64,000 bases of DNA. Source: an uncultured Christensenellaceae bacterium. Lineage in GTDB: Bacteria; Bacillota; Clostridia; Christensenellales; UBA3700. The stretch lies in the NCBI GenBank assembly GCA_944380305.1, contig CALWHF010000001.1:139600-203599 (forward strand). The letters are read 5' to 3'. Position numbers and translations under genes: made by a program. A model generated the notes under the pieces. It ran no database searches and was not told where the DNA came from. It was given only the letters and a program-made list of their open reading frames with translations. This document shows positions 46,330-55,848 of the stretch, in pieces (position 1 is the stretch's first letter; the number at the start of each line of letters is the position of its first letter).

Positions 46330-48207
46330 TTACAATGTTTTTCCGTCTTTCAGCGACTCGTAAAATACGGTCTGCCAAGGAGCGAGCACTCCTTCTCTCC
46401 TGCCTGCGACGGGCAGACCGAAAGAATATTTTTTCGTCCTGTTTCCCGCGTTCCTGATCATCAGTATATATTCGTCGCCTTTTGCCGCGATGTAGCCGTA
46501 AACTTCCCCTCTTTCGGGAGATCCGCCGAAAAACTCGCTGCGACTGAGAAGATAAGAATATCTCTCTGCAAACCCGAGTTCTCTTGCCGCCGCTTCCCAC
46601 TTCGCGGGAGTCATCATCTCAGGCGAAAAATACAATTCAGCAAGTCCGCTCCCTCTCATCAGACAGCACCTGACGTAAAGAGAAAATTCTTCATCCGTGT
46701 AGATTATCGGCTTGTTTTTCAGTTTATCCGCCCTAGTCCTGTAATTTCTCGCAGCATAGGTCGGTTCATGATTGTACAGATGTGCGGCGGGGAATCTGTA
46801 CTTCTTTCTGACAAAAAGATCGCGGTATCTTCCGTCTCTGTAATTCAGGCATTGCTGCATATCGCTGCCCTTTCCCGCGAAGTCCATATCCGACGCGTTG
46901 TTCATCCATATATAGTCAGCGTACATCAGAAACCACGGCGAGCAATGAGAAAAAGAGGTCACGTTGAGACATACGTCGGGATTTGCCTCGCGTATCTTCT
47001 CAAAGCCCTTTATCCACTCTTCCCAAAGGAAAGTATAAAAAGCCTTGAAGTCGCCTTTTGCCGGCGGATGGTTGTGCCCTCGCTCTCTGCAAGGTTTCCA
47101 GGCAAAACCGTCTATCTTGAAATAATCGACGTTGTACAGCTTGCAGAATTCAGCCATTCTCGCGCAAAGATCTTCTATATAGCGCGGGTCCGCGGTGCAT
47201 ATGTCTCTCGACCTTTCGTTGACGTGATAGCCTATGCTTTCGAGTAGTTTCGCGTAGATATACGTCTGCCTCGTATACCCTCCTCTCGGACCGAACCATA
47301 CACCGAACTTACCGCCGAGTTTTTCCGTCAACTCAGTTTCTTTGACGAATCCGCCGTTGAACTTCTTGTTGAACTGCCAGAAAAGCGGTTTTCCGTATTC
47401 GGTCCAGCCGTCGTCCACGACGTAACAGTCGAGCGGTCTGAGTCCCGCTTTCGCAAAACCCTCCGCTATCGCGCTGAACGACTTTTCAATCCTTTCGGAA
47501 GTGATGTCGAGCATATTGTCGTACCAGCTGTTGTACTGTATCCTGAATTTTCTCGGGCGTATCACGGTATCGAGATAGCAAAAAAACGCGTCGTTCACCG
47601 CACGTTCTCCCGCGGCTTTCGCGGCACCCGCGACGAATGTCGGCAGACGGTATCTTCCGTCTTTCGAGACCTCGGAAAAACAACGTCCCGTATTATACGA
47701 AAACGCGGCCTTCCCCGCCTTTATCCCGTTGTCACCGACGGGCGTTTCCTGACCGAAAAACGCGTCGGCTATGTAGACGGGCTGACCTAGTCTCGCGACT
47801 TTTGCGGGTACTACCGTGTTCCTGACGGTCGGAGCGGAAAACGAATAACCCGACATCGGAACGCATATCTCTTCCTGTACGACTTTTTCGAGAAATACGC
47901 CTCGGTCGCACTCAAGGTCGACCCGCTTTTCTATCTCGCCGCTTTTTCTCGCGGCTACTCTGACGTATACGGTAAACGGCGGTTTGGCAAATTTCAGCAC
48001 GCCGTCCGAATACTCCGCTCTGCATTCGCTCGAGCGAAGGACCCTTTTCGTCCCGTTCCCGCCGTCTCTCCAGACGATGACGAATTCTTCTTTCACTTGC
48101 AGCACGGTGCCTGTAAAAGCGTTCGTATACTGCGACCCAGTCCACTTGCCGTGCTCGCCGTATATGTCTTTTTTCAGGTTTTTGGTATTTACGCTGTACA
48201 AAATCAT
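46330..48207 (-). CDS. Clan GH-D glycosidase (GH36/GH27-like alpha-galactosidase family), 625 aa
   Basis: A TIM-barrel glycosidase of the GH27/GH36 type. The barrel contains NSWYDN, YVVDDGWTEYG, GVWFGPRGGY, and VDYFKIDGFAW with the likely nucleophile Asp. A late WMNNASDMDF with RDLFVRKKYRFP would carry the acid/base. An N-terminal beta-supersandwich (about 220 residues) and a C-terminal beta domain surround it. There is no signal peptide, so it is cytoplasmic. Alpha-galactosidase is the default reading; alpha-N-acetylgalactosaminidase-type specificity cannot be excluded. With the GH31 enzyme and malQ it points to use of plant or host oligosaccharides. Confidence 0.7.
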   Translation of the reverse strand: MILYSVNTKNLKKDIYGEHGKWTGSQYTNAFTGTVLQVKEEFVIVWRDGGNGTKRVLRSSECRAEYSDGVLKFAKPPFTVYVRVAARKSGEIEKRVDLECDRGVFLEKVVQEEICVPMSGYSFSAPTVRNTVVPAKVARLGQPVYIADAFFGQETPVGDNGIKAGKAAFSYNTGRCFSEVSKDGRYRLPTFVAGAAKAAGERAVNDAFFCYLDTVIRPRKFRIQYNSWYDNMLDITSERIEKSFSAIAEGFAKAGLRPLDCYVVDDGWTEYGKPLFWQFNKKFNGGFVKETELTEKLGGKFGVWFGPRGGYTRQTYIYAKLLESIGYHVNERSRDICTADPRYIEDLCARMAEFCKLYNVDYFKIDGFAWKPCRERGHNHPPAKGDFKAFYTFLWEEWIKGFEKIREANPDVCLNVTSFSHCSPWFLMYADYIWMNNASDMDFAGKGSDMQQCLNYRDGRYRDLFVRKKYRFPAAHLYNHEPTYAARNYRTRADKLKNKPIIYTDEEFSLYVRCCLMRGSGLAELYFSPEMMTPAKWEAAARELGFAERYSYLLSRSEFFGGSPERGEVYGYIAAKGDEYILMIRNAGNRTKKYSFGLPVAGRREGVLAPWQTVFYESLKDGKTL

Positions 48208-48256
48208 ATCGTCTCTCCTTCCCGTATATTATAATACACGTCGAGAAAAAAGAAAA

Positions 48257-48285
48257 GCGGTTTTCTCCCATCAGACGAAAACCGC
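48257..48285 (-). terminator. Terminator of the ECF/ABC operon
   Basis: GCGGTTTTC (48257-48265) / GAAAACCGC (48277-48285), followed in minus-strand reading by TTTTCTTTTTT. It lies 21 nt after the ATPase stop. Confidence 0.75.
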
Positions 48286-48306
48286 GGACGATACGCTTCG
48301 TTGCTT

Positions 48307-49725
48307 TCAGACTGAAAATCCCTTGAAAAACCTTTCGGCGATCTCCTTGCCGCCGATCTCGGCGATCCTGCCGTTTTTTACGACTGCCGCCCTGTCGCAG
48401 AGCGCGTCGGCGCATCTTACGTCGTGAGTCACGGTTATCACTGTATTGCCGGTCCTTTCGTGCAATTCGTTTACGAGCCCGACCAGCCTTTTCAGATTGG
48501 CGTAGTCCTGTCCGACAGTAGGCTCGTCGAGTATCAGCACGTCAGGTTCCGACGCGCATACCGCCGCTACCGAAACGAGCCTCTTCTGTCCTTCTGAAAG
48601 CGACTGCGGATGTCTGTCCGCAAGACCGCCGAGCCCGAACGTCTGCAAAGTCTTCTCGGCAAACGCCTTGTCTTTTGCCCCGAATTCTATCTCTTTCCTT
48701 ACGGTTGGCATAAACAGCTGATAGTTGGGATTCTGATAGACGACACCCACTCTCTTGAACCATTTTTTGCCTGCCCGTGTTCCTAAAGAGCTGTCTATAT
48801 ACTGAAACACTTTCCCTCCCGACGGCTTGTACAGCCTTGCGAGAAGCCTCGTCAAAGTAGTCTTGCCCGAACCGTTCTCTCCAAGCAGCAACAGCCTTTC
48901 GCCCCTGTGCACGTCAAAGTCAACGTGCGACAATATTCTGTTCTTTCCGACCGCAAAGCTCACTTCTTTTGCAGACAGCACTGTTTCTCCCGAAGGCACG
49001 GCTTTACATTCGTCGGGTATCCGCTCGCTGCGGTTTTCGGCATACGACGCGACGTCCGCGACGCGCGCAACCTTGCCTTTTTCTATATGCCATACTACAT
49101 CTGCATACGGTGAGACCTTATCCACTCTGTGCTCTATTATCAGTATCGCGTAGCCCGCGGATGCAAGTTTCTTAAGCGCGGTCATCAGCAGCTTCGTCCC
49201 TTCTCCGTCGAGATTTGCGAGCGGCTCGTCGAGAATGATTATCCTCGGATTCATCGCGAGCGTACAAGCAGTGATCAACCTCTGTTTCTGCCCGCCCGAC
49301 AGCGTGCGAGTGTTCCATTGCGGCAACAAATGCATTTTTTCGCACGCCCTGGCAATGCTGTCGGCTATCGCGTCTCTCGGCATTCCCAGATTTTCGGGAC
49401 CGAACGCTATCTCGTCTTCGACGGTGCTCTGTATTATCTGCGCATCCGCGTTCTGCAAAACGACGCCGACCTTTCGGCATATCTCGGACATAGTCATTCC
49501 CCCGACGTCTTCGCCGCAGACGTACGCTTTCCCCGATATTTCTCCCGTCGTGACGTGCGGGATTATCCCGCATATCACCGACATCAGGGTACTCTTGCCC
49601 GAACCCGAACAGCCCGAAAGCAACGCGACCTCGCCGAACGAGAGTTCGAAATCCACTTCGTCGAGGGTGCGCTCTTTCAGTCCCTCGTATCTGAAAGAAA
49701 GTCTTTTCAATTTCACAGCATTCAT
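48307..49725 (-). CDS. ECF transporter fused ATPase (EcfA-A'), 472 aa
   Basis: Two ABC ATPase domains in one chain. The first has Walker A SGCSGSGKST, signature LSGGQKQRL and Walker B IIILDEPLANLD. The second has GENGSGKTT, a degenerate signature LSEGQKRLV and VLILDEPTVGQD. This is the fused energising module of an energy-coupling-factor vitamin/metal importer. ATG 49725, behind GGTGG, overlaps the EcfT stop (ATGA). It works with the T and S components encoded just upstream. Confidence 0.88.
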   Translation of the reverse strand: MNAVKLKRLSFRYEGLKERTLDEVDFELSFGEVALLSGCSGSGKSTLMSVICGIIPHVTTGEISGKAYVCGEDVGGMTMSEICRKVGVVLQNADAQIIQSTVEDEIAFGPENLGMPRDAIADSIARACEKMHLLPQWNTRTLSGGQKQRLITACTLAMNPRIIILDEPLANLDGEGTKLLMTALKKLASAGYAILIIEHRVDKVSPYADVVWHIEKGKVARVADVASYAENRSERIPDECKAVPSGETVLSAKEVSFAVGKNRILSHVDFDVHRGERLLLLGENGSGKTTLTRLLARLYKPSGGKVFQYIDSSLGTRAGKKWFKRVGVVYQNPNYQLFMPTVRKEIEFGAKDKAFAEKTLQTFGLGGLADRHPQSLSEGQKRLVSVAAVCASEPDVLILDEPTVGQDYANLKRLVGLVNELHERTGNTVITVTHDVRCADALCDRAAVVKNGRIAEIGGKEIAERFFKGFSV

Positions 49726-50396
49726 AAAGCCACCGCCAGTACGGAGCCGACCGCAAGTATGAGCGCGAACGCCGCATCCCTGACCCCGAAACTCACTTCT
49801 TTGTACACAGTATATTTTTTTTCTTCGGCATTGAACCCTCTCGTTTCTACGCTGAGAGCGAGAATATCCGATATGTTTACCAGCCTGACTACGAGCGGTA
49901 CTAGAAAAGCTCTGTAAAATATCGAAGGCTTCAGCACGTTGCCGGCGCCGCGCGTCTTCATCGCCTCCCGTATCCTTTTTGTCTCCTGTCTGAGAAGAGG
50001 GAAAAAGCCGAGAGCTATCATCATGCCGAGAGTTATCATTCTCGGTGCGCGCAGCTGAGTCAGATTCCTGACCGCGAGAGCGGGTTCGAGAGCAAGCCCC
50101 GGGATAACGGCTACGCAAACCGCAAGTATCCTGTTAGCCGCTGCGTAAGTCGACACCGCGTCTTCGGACAATGCGTAAGTGATACCGCAGAACACCACGC
50201 ACGTCGCAGCCGCGAAAGGAATCACCGCGAGACAGCTCTTCCAGTAGCCGAAAGCCAGGAACAAAAGCCATACGCCTGCGAGGTAAAAACTCGCCGCCAC
50301 GGTCTTTGCCGTTATAAGTCCGAATATAAGCACAGTCACTCCCGCGAGTATGCCGAGCAGCGGATACACGGGGTTTTTAGCTTTTATTTCTCCCAT
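49722..50396 (-). CDS. ECF transporter T component, 224 aa
   Basis: An integral membrane coupling protein with about five TM segments (YPLLGILAGVTVLIFGLITA, FYLAGVWLLFLAFGYW and others) and the EcfT cytoplasmic signature ARG-type pair: MKTRGAG in the first coupling helix and SVETRGFN near the end. The start at ATG 50396 shares one base with the stop of the S component (TAATG). It transmits ATP hydrolysis to the substrate-binding S protein. Confidence 0.85.
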   Translation of the reverse strand: MGEIKAKNPVYPLLGILAGVTVLIFGLITAKTVAASFYLAGVWLLFLAFGYWKSCLAVIPFAAATCVVFCGITYALSEDAVSTYAAANRILAVCVAVIPGLALEPALAVRNLTQLRAPRMITLGMMIALGFFPLLRQETKRIREAMKTRGAGNVLKPSIFYRAFLVPLVVRLVNISDILALSVETRGFNAEEKKYTVYKEVSFGVRDAAFALILAVGSVLAVAL

Positions 50397-51157
50397 TATT
50401 TCTTCAGCACCCCCGCTTTTTTCAGTTCTTTCGCTATCCTGAGCCCTATCAGCGTACCGACGATTGCGACGGCGCATACCGCGACCGTCATTCCTATCGC
50501 CGACCACGGAGCTCTTTCAGCGACCGCCGTCATGCCGACGTCGTTGATTATCTTGTTGTACAGGTAATTGAACGGCAGGGATAAAGGATTGTAAAGCGCG
50601 ACCGCAAAAAATACCGCCTTGTCCGTCTTGTAACCTTTGAATATCAGTATCACCAGCACTTCGAGTATAAGTCCCACGACGAGGTTGTTCACGAACATGG
50701 CAGGAGACATAAACAGCTGTATCACGCCCGTGAATATCGCCGTCAGAAAAATGCAGCCTACCTTCCTCACCTTTGCCACGGCGATCGCGGGGAACACCGA
50801 AAGTTGAAGTCCTGTGACCAGCTGCGCAATGCCGAACACAGTTGTCAGCAGCGGCACGACCAGCATCATCACCGCGCTTGTCAGCAACGTGATCGCAGCC
50901 ATCACCGCGAGAAAAACTATGTCCTTTATCTTGTATTTCTCGAATATCCCGCCTCTTTGCCGTTCGGCTTTTCTCCTCTTCGCCGCGGCGAAAAAGTCGT
51001 TTTCGTCTTCGTCGGAAGGGCTCGCGCAAAGCTCTTGCGTCACGGGATCGGAAGACAGCTCCGTATCCTGCGATTTTACCGTGCCCGTGTTTATTACGTT
51101 TTCTTTTATCTCTTCGCCGCCTATCGCGTCGAGAGCGTCCGTTTTGCGTTCCGTCAT
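50396..51157 (-). CDS. ECF transporter S component, 253 aa
   Basis: About 75 hydrophilic acidic N-terminal residues precede six hydrophobic segments (IVFLAVMAAITLLTSAVMMLVVPLL, AIFTGVIQLFMSPAMFVNNLVVGLILEVLVILI and so on), the size and topology of substrate-specific S components of the MptE-like/trivalent class. The substrate cannot be read from sequence. It is placed directly after a CydDC-like exporter pair and behind two GTTAGC-N4-GCTAAC palindromes. That may suggest iron, haem or another metal-linked cofactor; this is only inference. Confidence 0.75.
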   Translation of the reverse strand: MTERKTDALDAIGGEEIKENVINTGTVKSQDTELSSDPVTQELCASPSDEDENDFFAAAKRRKAERQRGGIFEKYKIKDIVFLAVMAAITLLTSAVMMLVVPLLTTVFGIAQLVTGLQLSVFPAIAVAKVRKVGCIFLTAIFTGVIQLFMSPAMFVNNLVVGLILEVLVILIFKGYKTDKAVFFAVALYNPLSLPFNYLYNKIINDVGMTAVAERAPWSAIGMTVAVCAVAIVGTLIGLRIAKELKKAGVLKK

Positions 51158-52842
51158 GCTTTTCCCTCCGATATTCTTCCGTTTTCGATCCTGTATACTC
51201 TGTCTGCGATAGCCATAGTGGATTCGCGGTGCGAGACTAGAATTATCGCTTTGTCCTTTTTCTGCTCCGCGAGCGATCTGAGTATTATGCCTTCGTTTAT
51301 GCTGTCCACGTTGCTCGTAGGTTCGTCCAGAAGTATCAGACCGCTTCCTCTGAGAAAAGCCCTTGCGAGACCTATCCTCTGTTTCTCTCCCGCGCTCAGG
51401 TTATCGCCCAGCGCGCCCGCCGCCGTCTTGTATCCTTCGGGCAGACTGCATATGAAATCGTGTATGCTCGCCTGTTTGCACGCGTCTTCGAGCTCCTTTG
51501 CAGTTGCGTCGGCTTTCGCTATCCTCAGATTGTCCTCTATCGTCTCGTCGAACAGATATGTGACCTGACTGACCATGGTCACGTTGCAAAGAAGGCTGTC
51601 GGTATTCACGTTTTCTATTTCGTTGCCGCAATACAGTATCTCTCCGCCGTCCTTGCTCCAGAAACGCATGAGCAGCTTAAGTAAAGTCGATTTTCCGCAC
51701 CCGCTCTCGCCGACGATACCGACGATCTCTCCTTTTTTCGCGCTGAGACAAATATCCTCGAGCACTTTTTTATCCGATTCGTATCCGAAGCAAAGATCTT
51801 TCACCCTCACGTCCTCAAACGTGAAATCCACGCCGTTCTCAACGCTTTCGACCGCAGGTTTTTCCTTGAGCAATTTCAATACTCTGTCTCCGCTCGCAAA
51901 AGTCTGCGTCAGATTGCCCGGCAAAGCCGATATTGCTATGACGGGACCGAAACTGCCGAAGATCGCAACGACGCCTATGATAGCCTTTCCTATCGAAAGC
52001 TCTCCCTTTGCGACGAGCGCGACGGCAACCGCCGTTGCGACAAGGGTCATAAGCGATACCGTGAATTCGGTCACCGCGGTCGCTCCCGCTATTCTGTTTT
52101 TCAATTCTTTCGTATCCTTCAGCAATTCGTCGGACCTCGCGTCTACCTCTGCTTTTCTCTGTCCTCCCGCATTGTTCAGCACTATATCCTTGATGCCTTT
52201 CACGCTGTCGAGAAAGTATGCGTTGAACGCCGAAAACCTCGCGCGGTATCTGACGCCCGCATTCTTCATCATCGACGAAGATATGAGCGGAGCGACGACT
52301 CCTACAGCGATAAACCCGACCAACGCGATCAGCGCGAGCCAGGGACTTGCAACTATCCCGACGAACGCCAGCACCGCCGCGGAAACGGTTATTGCGATAC
52401 ATATCGGCGAAACGGTATGTGCATAGAATACTTCGAGCGTCTCTATGTCCGACGTCAGCATGGCGATTATGCTTCCTTTCTGCTTGCTCTCGAGCTTTGC
52501 GGGGCACAACCTCCTGAGCGCGGAGAATATCTTGCTTCTCAGCACCGCGAGCAACCTGAAAGCGATATAGTGATTGCAATATTGTTCCACGAACCTGAGC
52601 ACGCCCCTGAGTACACCGAAACCTATCGCCAGACCTATTATCCAGCCGTACGACAATGCTATCTGCTCTCCGAGAGCTTTTGCCACTCCCGTCGCTCCGA
52701 GGAGCGTGACTCCCATCGAGCACAAAAAACCCAGACTGCCGTTAATCACCGCAAAAACCATGACGTATGCAAGAGATCCCAGCAATACTATCAGCCTCGC
52801 CATGATCCTGCCGCCGCTCATTCTTGTCCCGTTCTTTCTCAT
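51154..52842 (-). CDS. ABC exporter half-transporter, CydC-like, 562 aa
   Basis: An N-terminal six-TM exporter domain (about 1-310) is followed by an ATPase domain with Walker A GESGCGKST, signature NLSAGEKQRIGLARAF, Walker B LILLDEPTSNVD and H-loop VSHRES. It pairs with the next-upstream gene as a heterodimer of the CydDC type (cysteine/glutathione or haem-linked export in known members). It overlaps the S-component gene and the partner gene by 4 nt each. The same half-transporter pairs occur with ECF modules in other Bacillota. Confidence 0.82.
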   Translation of the reverse strand: MRKNGTRMSGGRIMARLIVLLGSLAYVMVFAVINGSLGFLCSMGVTLLGATGVAKALGEQIALSYGWIIGLAIGFGVLRGVLRFVEQYCNHYIAFRLLAVLRSKIFSALRRLCPAKLESKQKGSIIAMLTSDIETLEVFYAHTVSPICIAITVSAAVLAFVGIVASPWLALIALVGFIAVGVVAPLISSSMMKNAGVRYRARFSAFNAYFLDSVKGIKDIVLNNAGGQRKAEVDARSDELLKDTKELKNRIAGATAVTEFTVSLMTLVATAVAVALVAKGELSIGKAIIGVVAIFGSFGPVIAISALPGNLTQTFASGDRVLKLLKEKPAVESVENGVDFTFEDVRVKDLCFGYESDKKVLEDICLSAKKGEIVGIVGESGCGKSTLLKLLMRFWSKDGGEILYCGNEIENVNTDSLLCNVTMVSQVTYLFDETIEDNLRIAKADATAKELEDACKQASIHDFICSLPEGYKTAAGALGDNLSAGEKQRIGLARAFLRGSGLILLDEPTSNVDSINEGIILRSLAEQKKDKAIILVSHRESTMAIADRVYRIENGRISEGKA

Positions 52843-54575
52843 AGCGCGCCTCCTTTTGCGTAACGCATATATCCTTTTTCAAGGTCTTTCTGCGTATCGT
52901 ACAGAGTGCGGTATTCGCCGCCGAGCCTGCACAGATCTTCGTGCGAGCCGCTCTCGGTTACCGCGCCGTCGCGGAGATAATATATGTTGTCCGCCCCGAC
53001 AACGTTTTCTAGTCTGTGCGAAATGACTATCACGCACGCCCTTTCGGACAGCGCGCGAACGTTTTTCATAATCACCGCCTCGCTTTCCGCGTCGATGTTG
53101 GACGTCGCCTCGTCAAAGACGTATACGCTTTTATCCGCCACAAGATTCACCGCGAGCGCGAGCCTCTGTTTCTGTCCGCCCGAGATATTGCCCGCGTCCT
53201 CGCTTATTGCCTTGTCGAGTCCGCCGTTCTCGCGTACGAACGAAGCAAGGTTCACCTTTCCGAGCGCGGCGTATATCTCTTCGTCCGTCGCGTCTTTCTT
53301 CGCCAGAGCGAAATTTTCTCTTACGCTCGCGTTGAATATATAGGTGTTGTAGCTGACCACCGCCAGCCTCGAATAATAACTTTCTCTCGAAAACTCGTCG
53401 AACGTCATACCTGCCGCGGTTACCTTTCCCGCCGTCGGACGCAATGCTCCCGTGATAAGTCCGACGACCGTGGACTTGCCGCTGCCGCTCTCCCCCGCTA
53501 TCGCGGTAATGCCTTTGCCGAAAGTCATGTTCACGCCGCGAAGCACGTCTCTTTTGCCGTCGTACGAAAAAGTGACGTTTTCGAGCTTTATCTCTCCGTC
53601 CTCCGCCTCACCTTCTCCCCATACGGGCTCTTCCGCCTCGAGCAAAGCCTTTATCTTCCTGCCTGCGCTCGCGCCGTTCATCGCGACGTGGAACGCGCTG
53701 CCCAAAGCTCTCAAGGGCAAAAAGAATTCCGCCGCAACCAGCACGAGAAACAATGCGTGAAAAGGAGAAAGATAGCCCTTTACCACCCCCGTGACCGCAA
53801 GCGCGATGCCAGCGCCCGCTCCGCCGAACGCAACCAGATCCATTATCGTTGTGCTTGCCAGCTGCATCACGAGCACTTTCATGGTGATTTTGCGGAATTC
53901 TTCCGCCTTTTCGTCCATTCTCTCGTGATAACGCGCGTCTGCACCGAATATTTTGAGTTCCCTGAGTCCCTGAACGCTGTCCAGAAAGCCGTCTCCCATA
54001 GACGTGTACTTGCCCCAGTATTTTGCGAATATCCTCTTTGCGTACTTGCTTACCGCGACTATCGAAAGAGGTATCAGCGGAACGCACGCGATAAGTACAA
54101 GTGCCGTTCTCCAATCCACGAATACGCATGCAATAAAGAGTATCACGGGTGCTATAACCGAAAAGAAAAACTGCGGCAGATAGCTCGAATAATACAGATC
54201 GAGTTGCTCGATGCCTTCCATGCTGACCTGAGTCAGTCCCGCCATACTCATTTCCTCGGTTGTCCGCACGCCGAGCGTCACGATCTTATCGTAGGTCTTC
54301 GCGCGCAATTCCTTTTTGACTTTAGAGCCGAGGCTCGCTTTTATCCTGTTCGCGCCTATGCCGAGCGGCACTCTTATCAGCACTCCCGCCACGGCGAGCA
54401 CGGCAGGCAACGCGTATTCGCCGCCGTCTGCTCCTCTTGCCGCGAGCGCGAGTATCGCGCATATGCACGCGGTTATGCCGACGTTGAGGATCATCGCAAG
54501 CACAGACATCGCGACCGTCGCCGCGACGTATCTTCCGCTCCCTTTCGCCAGTTTGAATAAATCCTTGTCCAACAT
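52839..54575 (-). CDS. ABC exporter half-transporter, CydD-like, 578 aa
   Basis: A six-TM N-terminal domain starting MLDKDLFKLAKGSGRYVAATVAMSVLAMIL, then an ATPase domain with Walker A GESGSGKST, signature NISGGQKQRLALA, Walker B VYVFDEATSNID and H-loop ISHRLENV. ATG 54575 with AGGAAGA upstream is preferred to a longer frame. It forms the heterodimer with the gene at 51154. Substrate unknown. Confidence 0.82.
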   Translation of the reverse strand: MLDKDLFKLAKGSGRYVAATVAMSVLAMILNVGITACICAILALAARGADGGEYALPAVLAVAGVLIRVPLGIGANRIKASLGSKVKKELRAKTYDKIVTLGVRTTEEMSMAGLTQVSMEGIEQLDLYYSSYLPQFFFSVIAPVILFIACVFVDWRTALVLIACVPLIPLSIVAVSKYAKRIFAKYWGKYTSMGDGFLDSVQGLRELKIFGADARYHERMDEKAEEFRKITMKVLVMQLASTTIMDLVAFGGAGAGIALAVTGVVKGYLSPFHALFLVLVAAEFFLPLRALGSAFHVAMNGASAGRKIKALLEAEEPVWGEGEAEDGEIKLENVTFSYDGKRDVLRGVNMTFGKGITAIAGESGSGKSTVVGLITGALRPTAGKVTAAGMTFDEFSRESYYSRLAVVSYNTYIFNASVRENFALAKKDATDEEIYAALGKVNLASFVRENGGLDKAISEDAGNISGGQKQRLALAVNLVADKSVYVFDEATSNIDAESEAVIMKNVRALSERACVIVISHRLENVVGADNIYYLRDGAVTESGSHEDLCRLGGEYRTLYDTQKDLEKGYMRYAKGGAL

Positions 54576-54621
54576 ATAATCTTCCTCTTTTCGGTCCTCC
54601 CCGACTAAACTTTTTCTACCG

Positions 54622-55116
54622 TCAGCCTGCGAGCACGGCATCCTGCAAAGACAGGCTCACCGAATAGCTCACAGTCCTGTTCATCAACGCGACGACGCAT
54701 TCGAGCGTTATCTTCTCGCCGAGCTCTTCGTAGCTTACGTCGAAAGCGAACGCGGCGTATCCGTCTCTCTCTCCCGACTCGGCTTTTATCCGTTCGTCGC
54801 CCCTGACTATCACGACGTCGCGCAACGCGCCCTTCTTGCAGAGATACGTCAGCGTGTATCCGCTTTCGCTCCTCTCCACTACGGTGTAGTCGGCGCAGTA
54901 CGCCGAGATCATCGTCTTGCCCATGACCGAAGTATCGTCTATCTCGTACGGAACTTCGTATATGCCAGTTTCTTCTGAATCTATCGCGTATTTTTCGCCG
55001 AAAGTCCTGCCGTAAATATCTTCTCCGTCGCGGACCTTTCTATCTTGCCCGCACCCGACCAGCGCGATCGCCGCTACCGCAAGCACTGTCGCTATGAGAA
55101 CTATCGTCTTTTTCAC
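54622..55116 (-). CDS. Small lipoprotein, 164 aa
   Basis: Signal peptide MKKTIVLIATVLAVAAIALVGC with lipobox LVGC gives a lipid-anchored extracellular protein. The mature part has GEDIYGRTFGEKYAIDSEETGIYEVPYEIDDTSVMG and a beta-rich C-terminus. It overlaps the upstream gene by 4 nt and lies 46 nt before the CydD-like gene. It may bind the substrate or a carrier for the ABC/ECF transporters. I recognise no family. Confidence 0.75.
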   Translation of the reverse strand: MKKTIVLIATVLAVAAIALVGCGQDRKVRDGEDIYGRTFGEKYAIDSEETGIYEVPYEIDDTSVMGKTMISAYCADYTVVERSESGYTLTYLCKKGALRDVVIVRGDERIKAESGERDGYAAFAFDVSYEELGEKITLECVVALMNRTVSYSVSLSLQDAVLAG

Positions 55117-55505
55117 TTTTCGCCCCTCCTCAGATCGTCTCTCTTCAACACGGCTTTTGCCTTTTCTTTCCTAGCCTTTTTCTCTCTCTTCTTTCTCGCG
55201 ATCGTCTCGAAGACGTGAGCCAGGGCAATGCGCGGATCGTAAAACAACATCCTGGGTCCCGAATATCGCATGACCGCCTTTATCTTTTCTCTCATCTCGG
55301 ACTTGTAACAATGTATACTGCAATTCGAACAGAAGGGTTTGTCGTCGCCGAAAGGACACAGAGAGCGTCTGTATCCGACGTATTCGGCAAGCTCTCTGCA
55401 CTCGTCGCACAATTCTCCTTTCTTTGTCTTGTGCTTGCCGCGGCAATACAGCTCTATCATGAACATGACTGTTCCGAAATCGTCTTTTTTCGCTTTCTTT
55501 TCCAT
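55113..55505 (-). CDS. NO-stimulated-promoter-family (PF11756-like) Cys-rich protein, 130 aa
   Basis: A cytoplasmic protein with the pattern IELYCRGKH..LCDECRELAEYVGYRRSLCPFGDDKPFCSNCSIHCYKSEMREKIKAVMRYSGPRMLFYDPRIAL. This matches the family I know as nitrous-oxide-stimulated promoter protein (PF11756), with seven or more cysteines that could bind a metal or Fe-S cluster. The last 30 residues are very basic. It is the first gene of the operon leading to the lipoprotein, exporter and ECF genes. Molecular role not established. Confidence 0.8.
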   Translation of the reverse strand: MEKKAKKDDFGTVMFMIELYCRGKHKTKKGELCDECRELAEYVGYRRSLCPFGDDKPFCSNCSIHCYKSEMREKIKAVMRYSGPRMLFYDPRIALAHVFETIARKKREKKARKEKAKAVLKRDDLRRGEK

Positions 55506-55519
55506 ATTTCCTCGCTTGG

Positions 55520-55535
55520 GTTAGCAGTCGCTAAC
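55520..55535. promoter_or_regulatory. Palindromic operator GTTAGC-N4-GCTAAC, copy 1
   Basis: Perfect 6-bp arms around AGTC, 14 nt upstream of the start codon of the minus-strand operon. The shape recalls DtxR/IdeR-type iron-repressor sites (TTAGG.TA.CCTAA), but the core differs. Confidence 0.55.
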
Positions 55536-55647
55536 TATATCGGATAAAATAACGGCGATATTATCGCCAGTTTCGGACGCGACCTTTCCCGCGCACGTCT
55601 GTTTTTCCTTTTTCTATATTATCACACGACTATCTCGGATATACCGT

Positions 55648-55663
55648 GTTAGCATAGGCTAAC
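55648..55663. promoter_or_regulatory. Palindromic operator GTTAGC-N4-GCTAAC, copy 2
   Basis: Identical arms to copy 1, around ATAG, 128 nt away. The repeat of the same palindrome in one intergenic gap makes a specific repressor site likely. Confidence 0.55.
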
Positions 55664-55795
55664 ATAATTACAATCTCAAATAATAACGCATTTCGTCCGA
55701 CATATCCTCAAAAACTCCTTTTTGTAACATTATATTTTATTCGACGCTTTGACAATAGTTACCCTATGCTTACCGATTTTTGCGAAAAATCCGTA

Positions 55796-55824
55796 TTGAC
55801 CGCACCGCACAATTATCTTATAAT
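55796..55824 (+). promoter_or_regulatory. Promoter of the flavin oxidoreductase
   Basis: TTGACC (55796-55801), 17-nt spacer and TATAAT (55819-55824), followed by an AAGGAGG ribosome binding site and ATG 55849. Confidence 0.8.
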
Positions 55825-55848
55825 GAAAACGATACAAGGAGGTATGCC

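Larger units (their letters stand above)
55506..55848. other. Divergent regulatory gap
   Basis: It holds two GTTAGC-N4-GCTAAC palindromes and the promoter of the plus-strand oxidoreductase, listed separately. The minus-strand promoter is not clear: TATAGT beside the first palindrome is a possible -10. No gene is seen. Confidence 0.5.
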
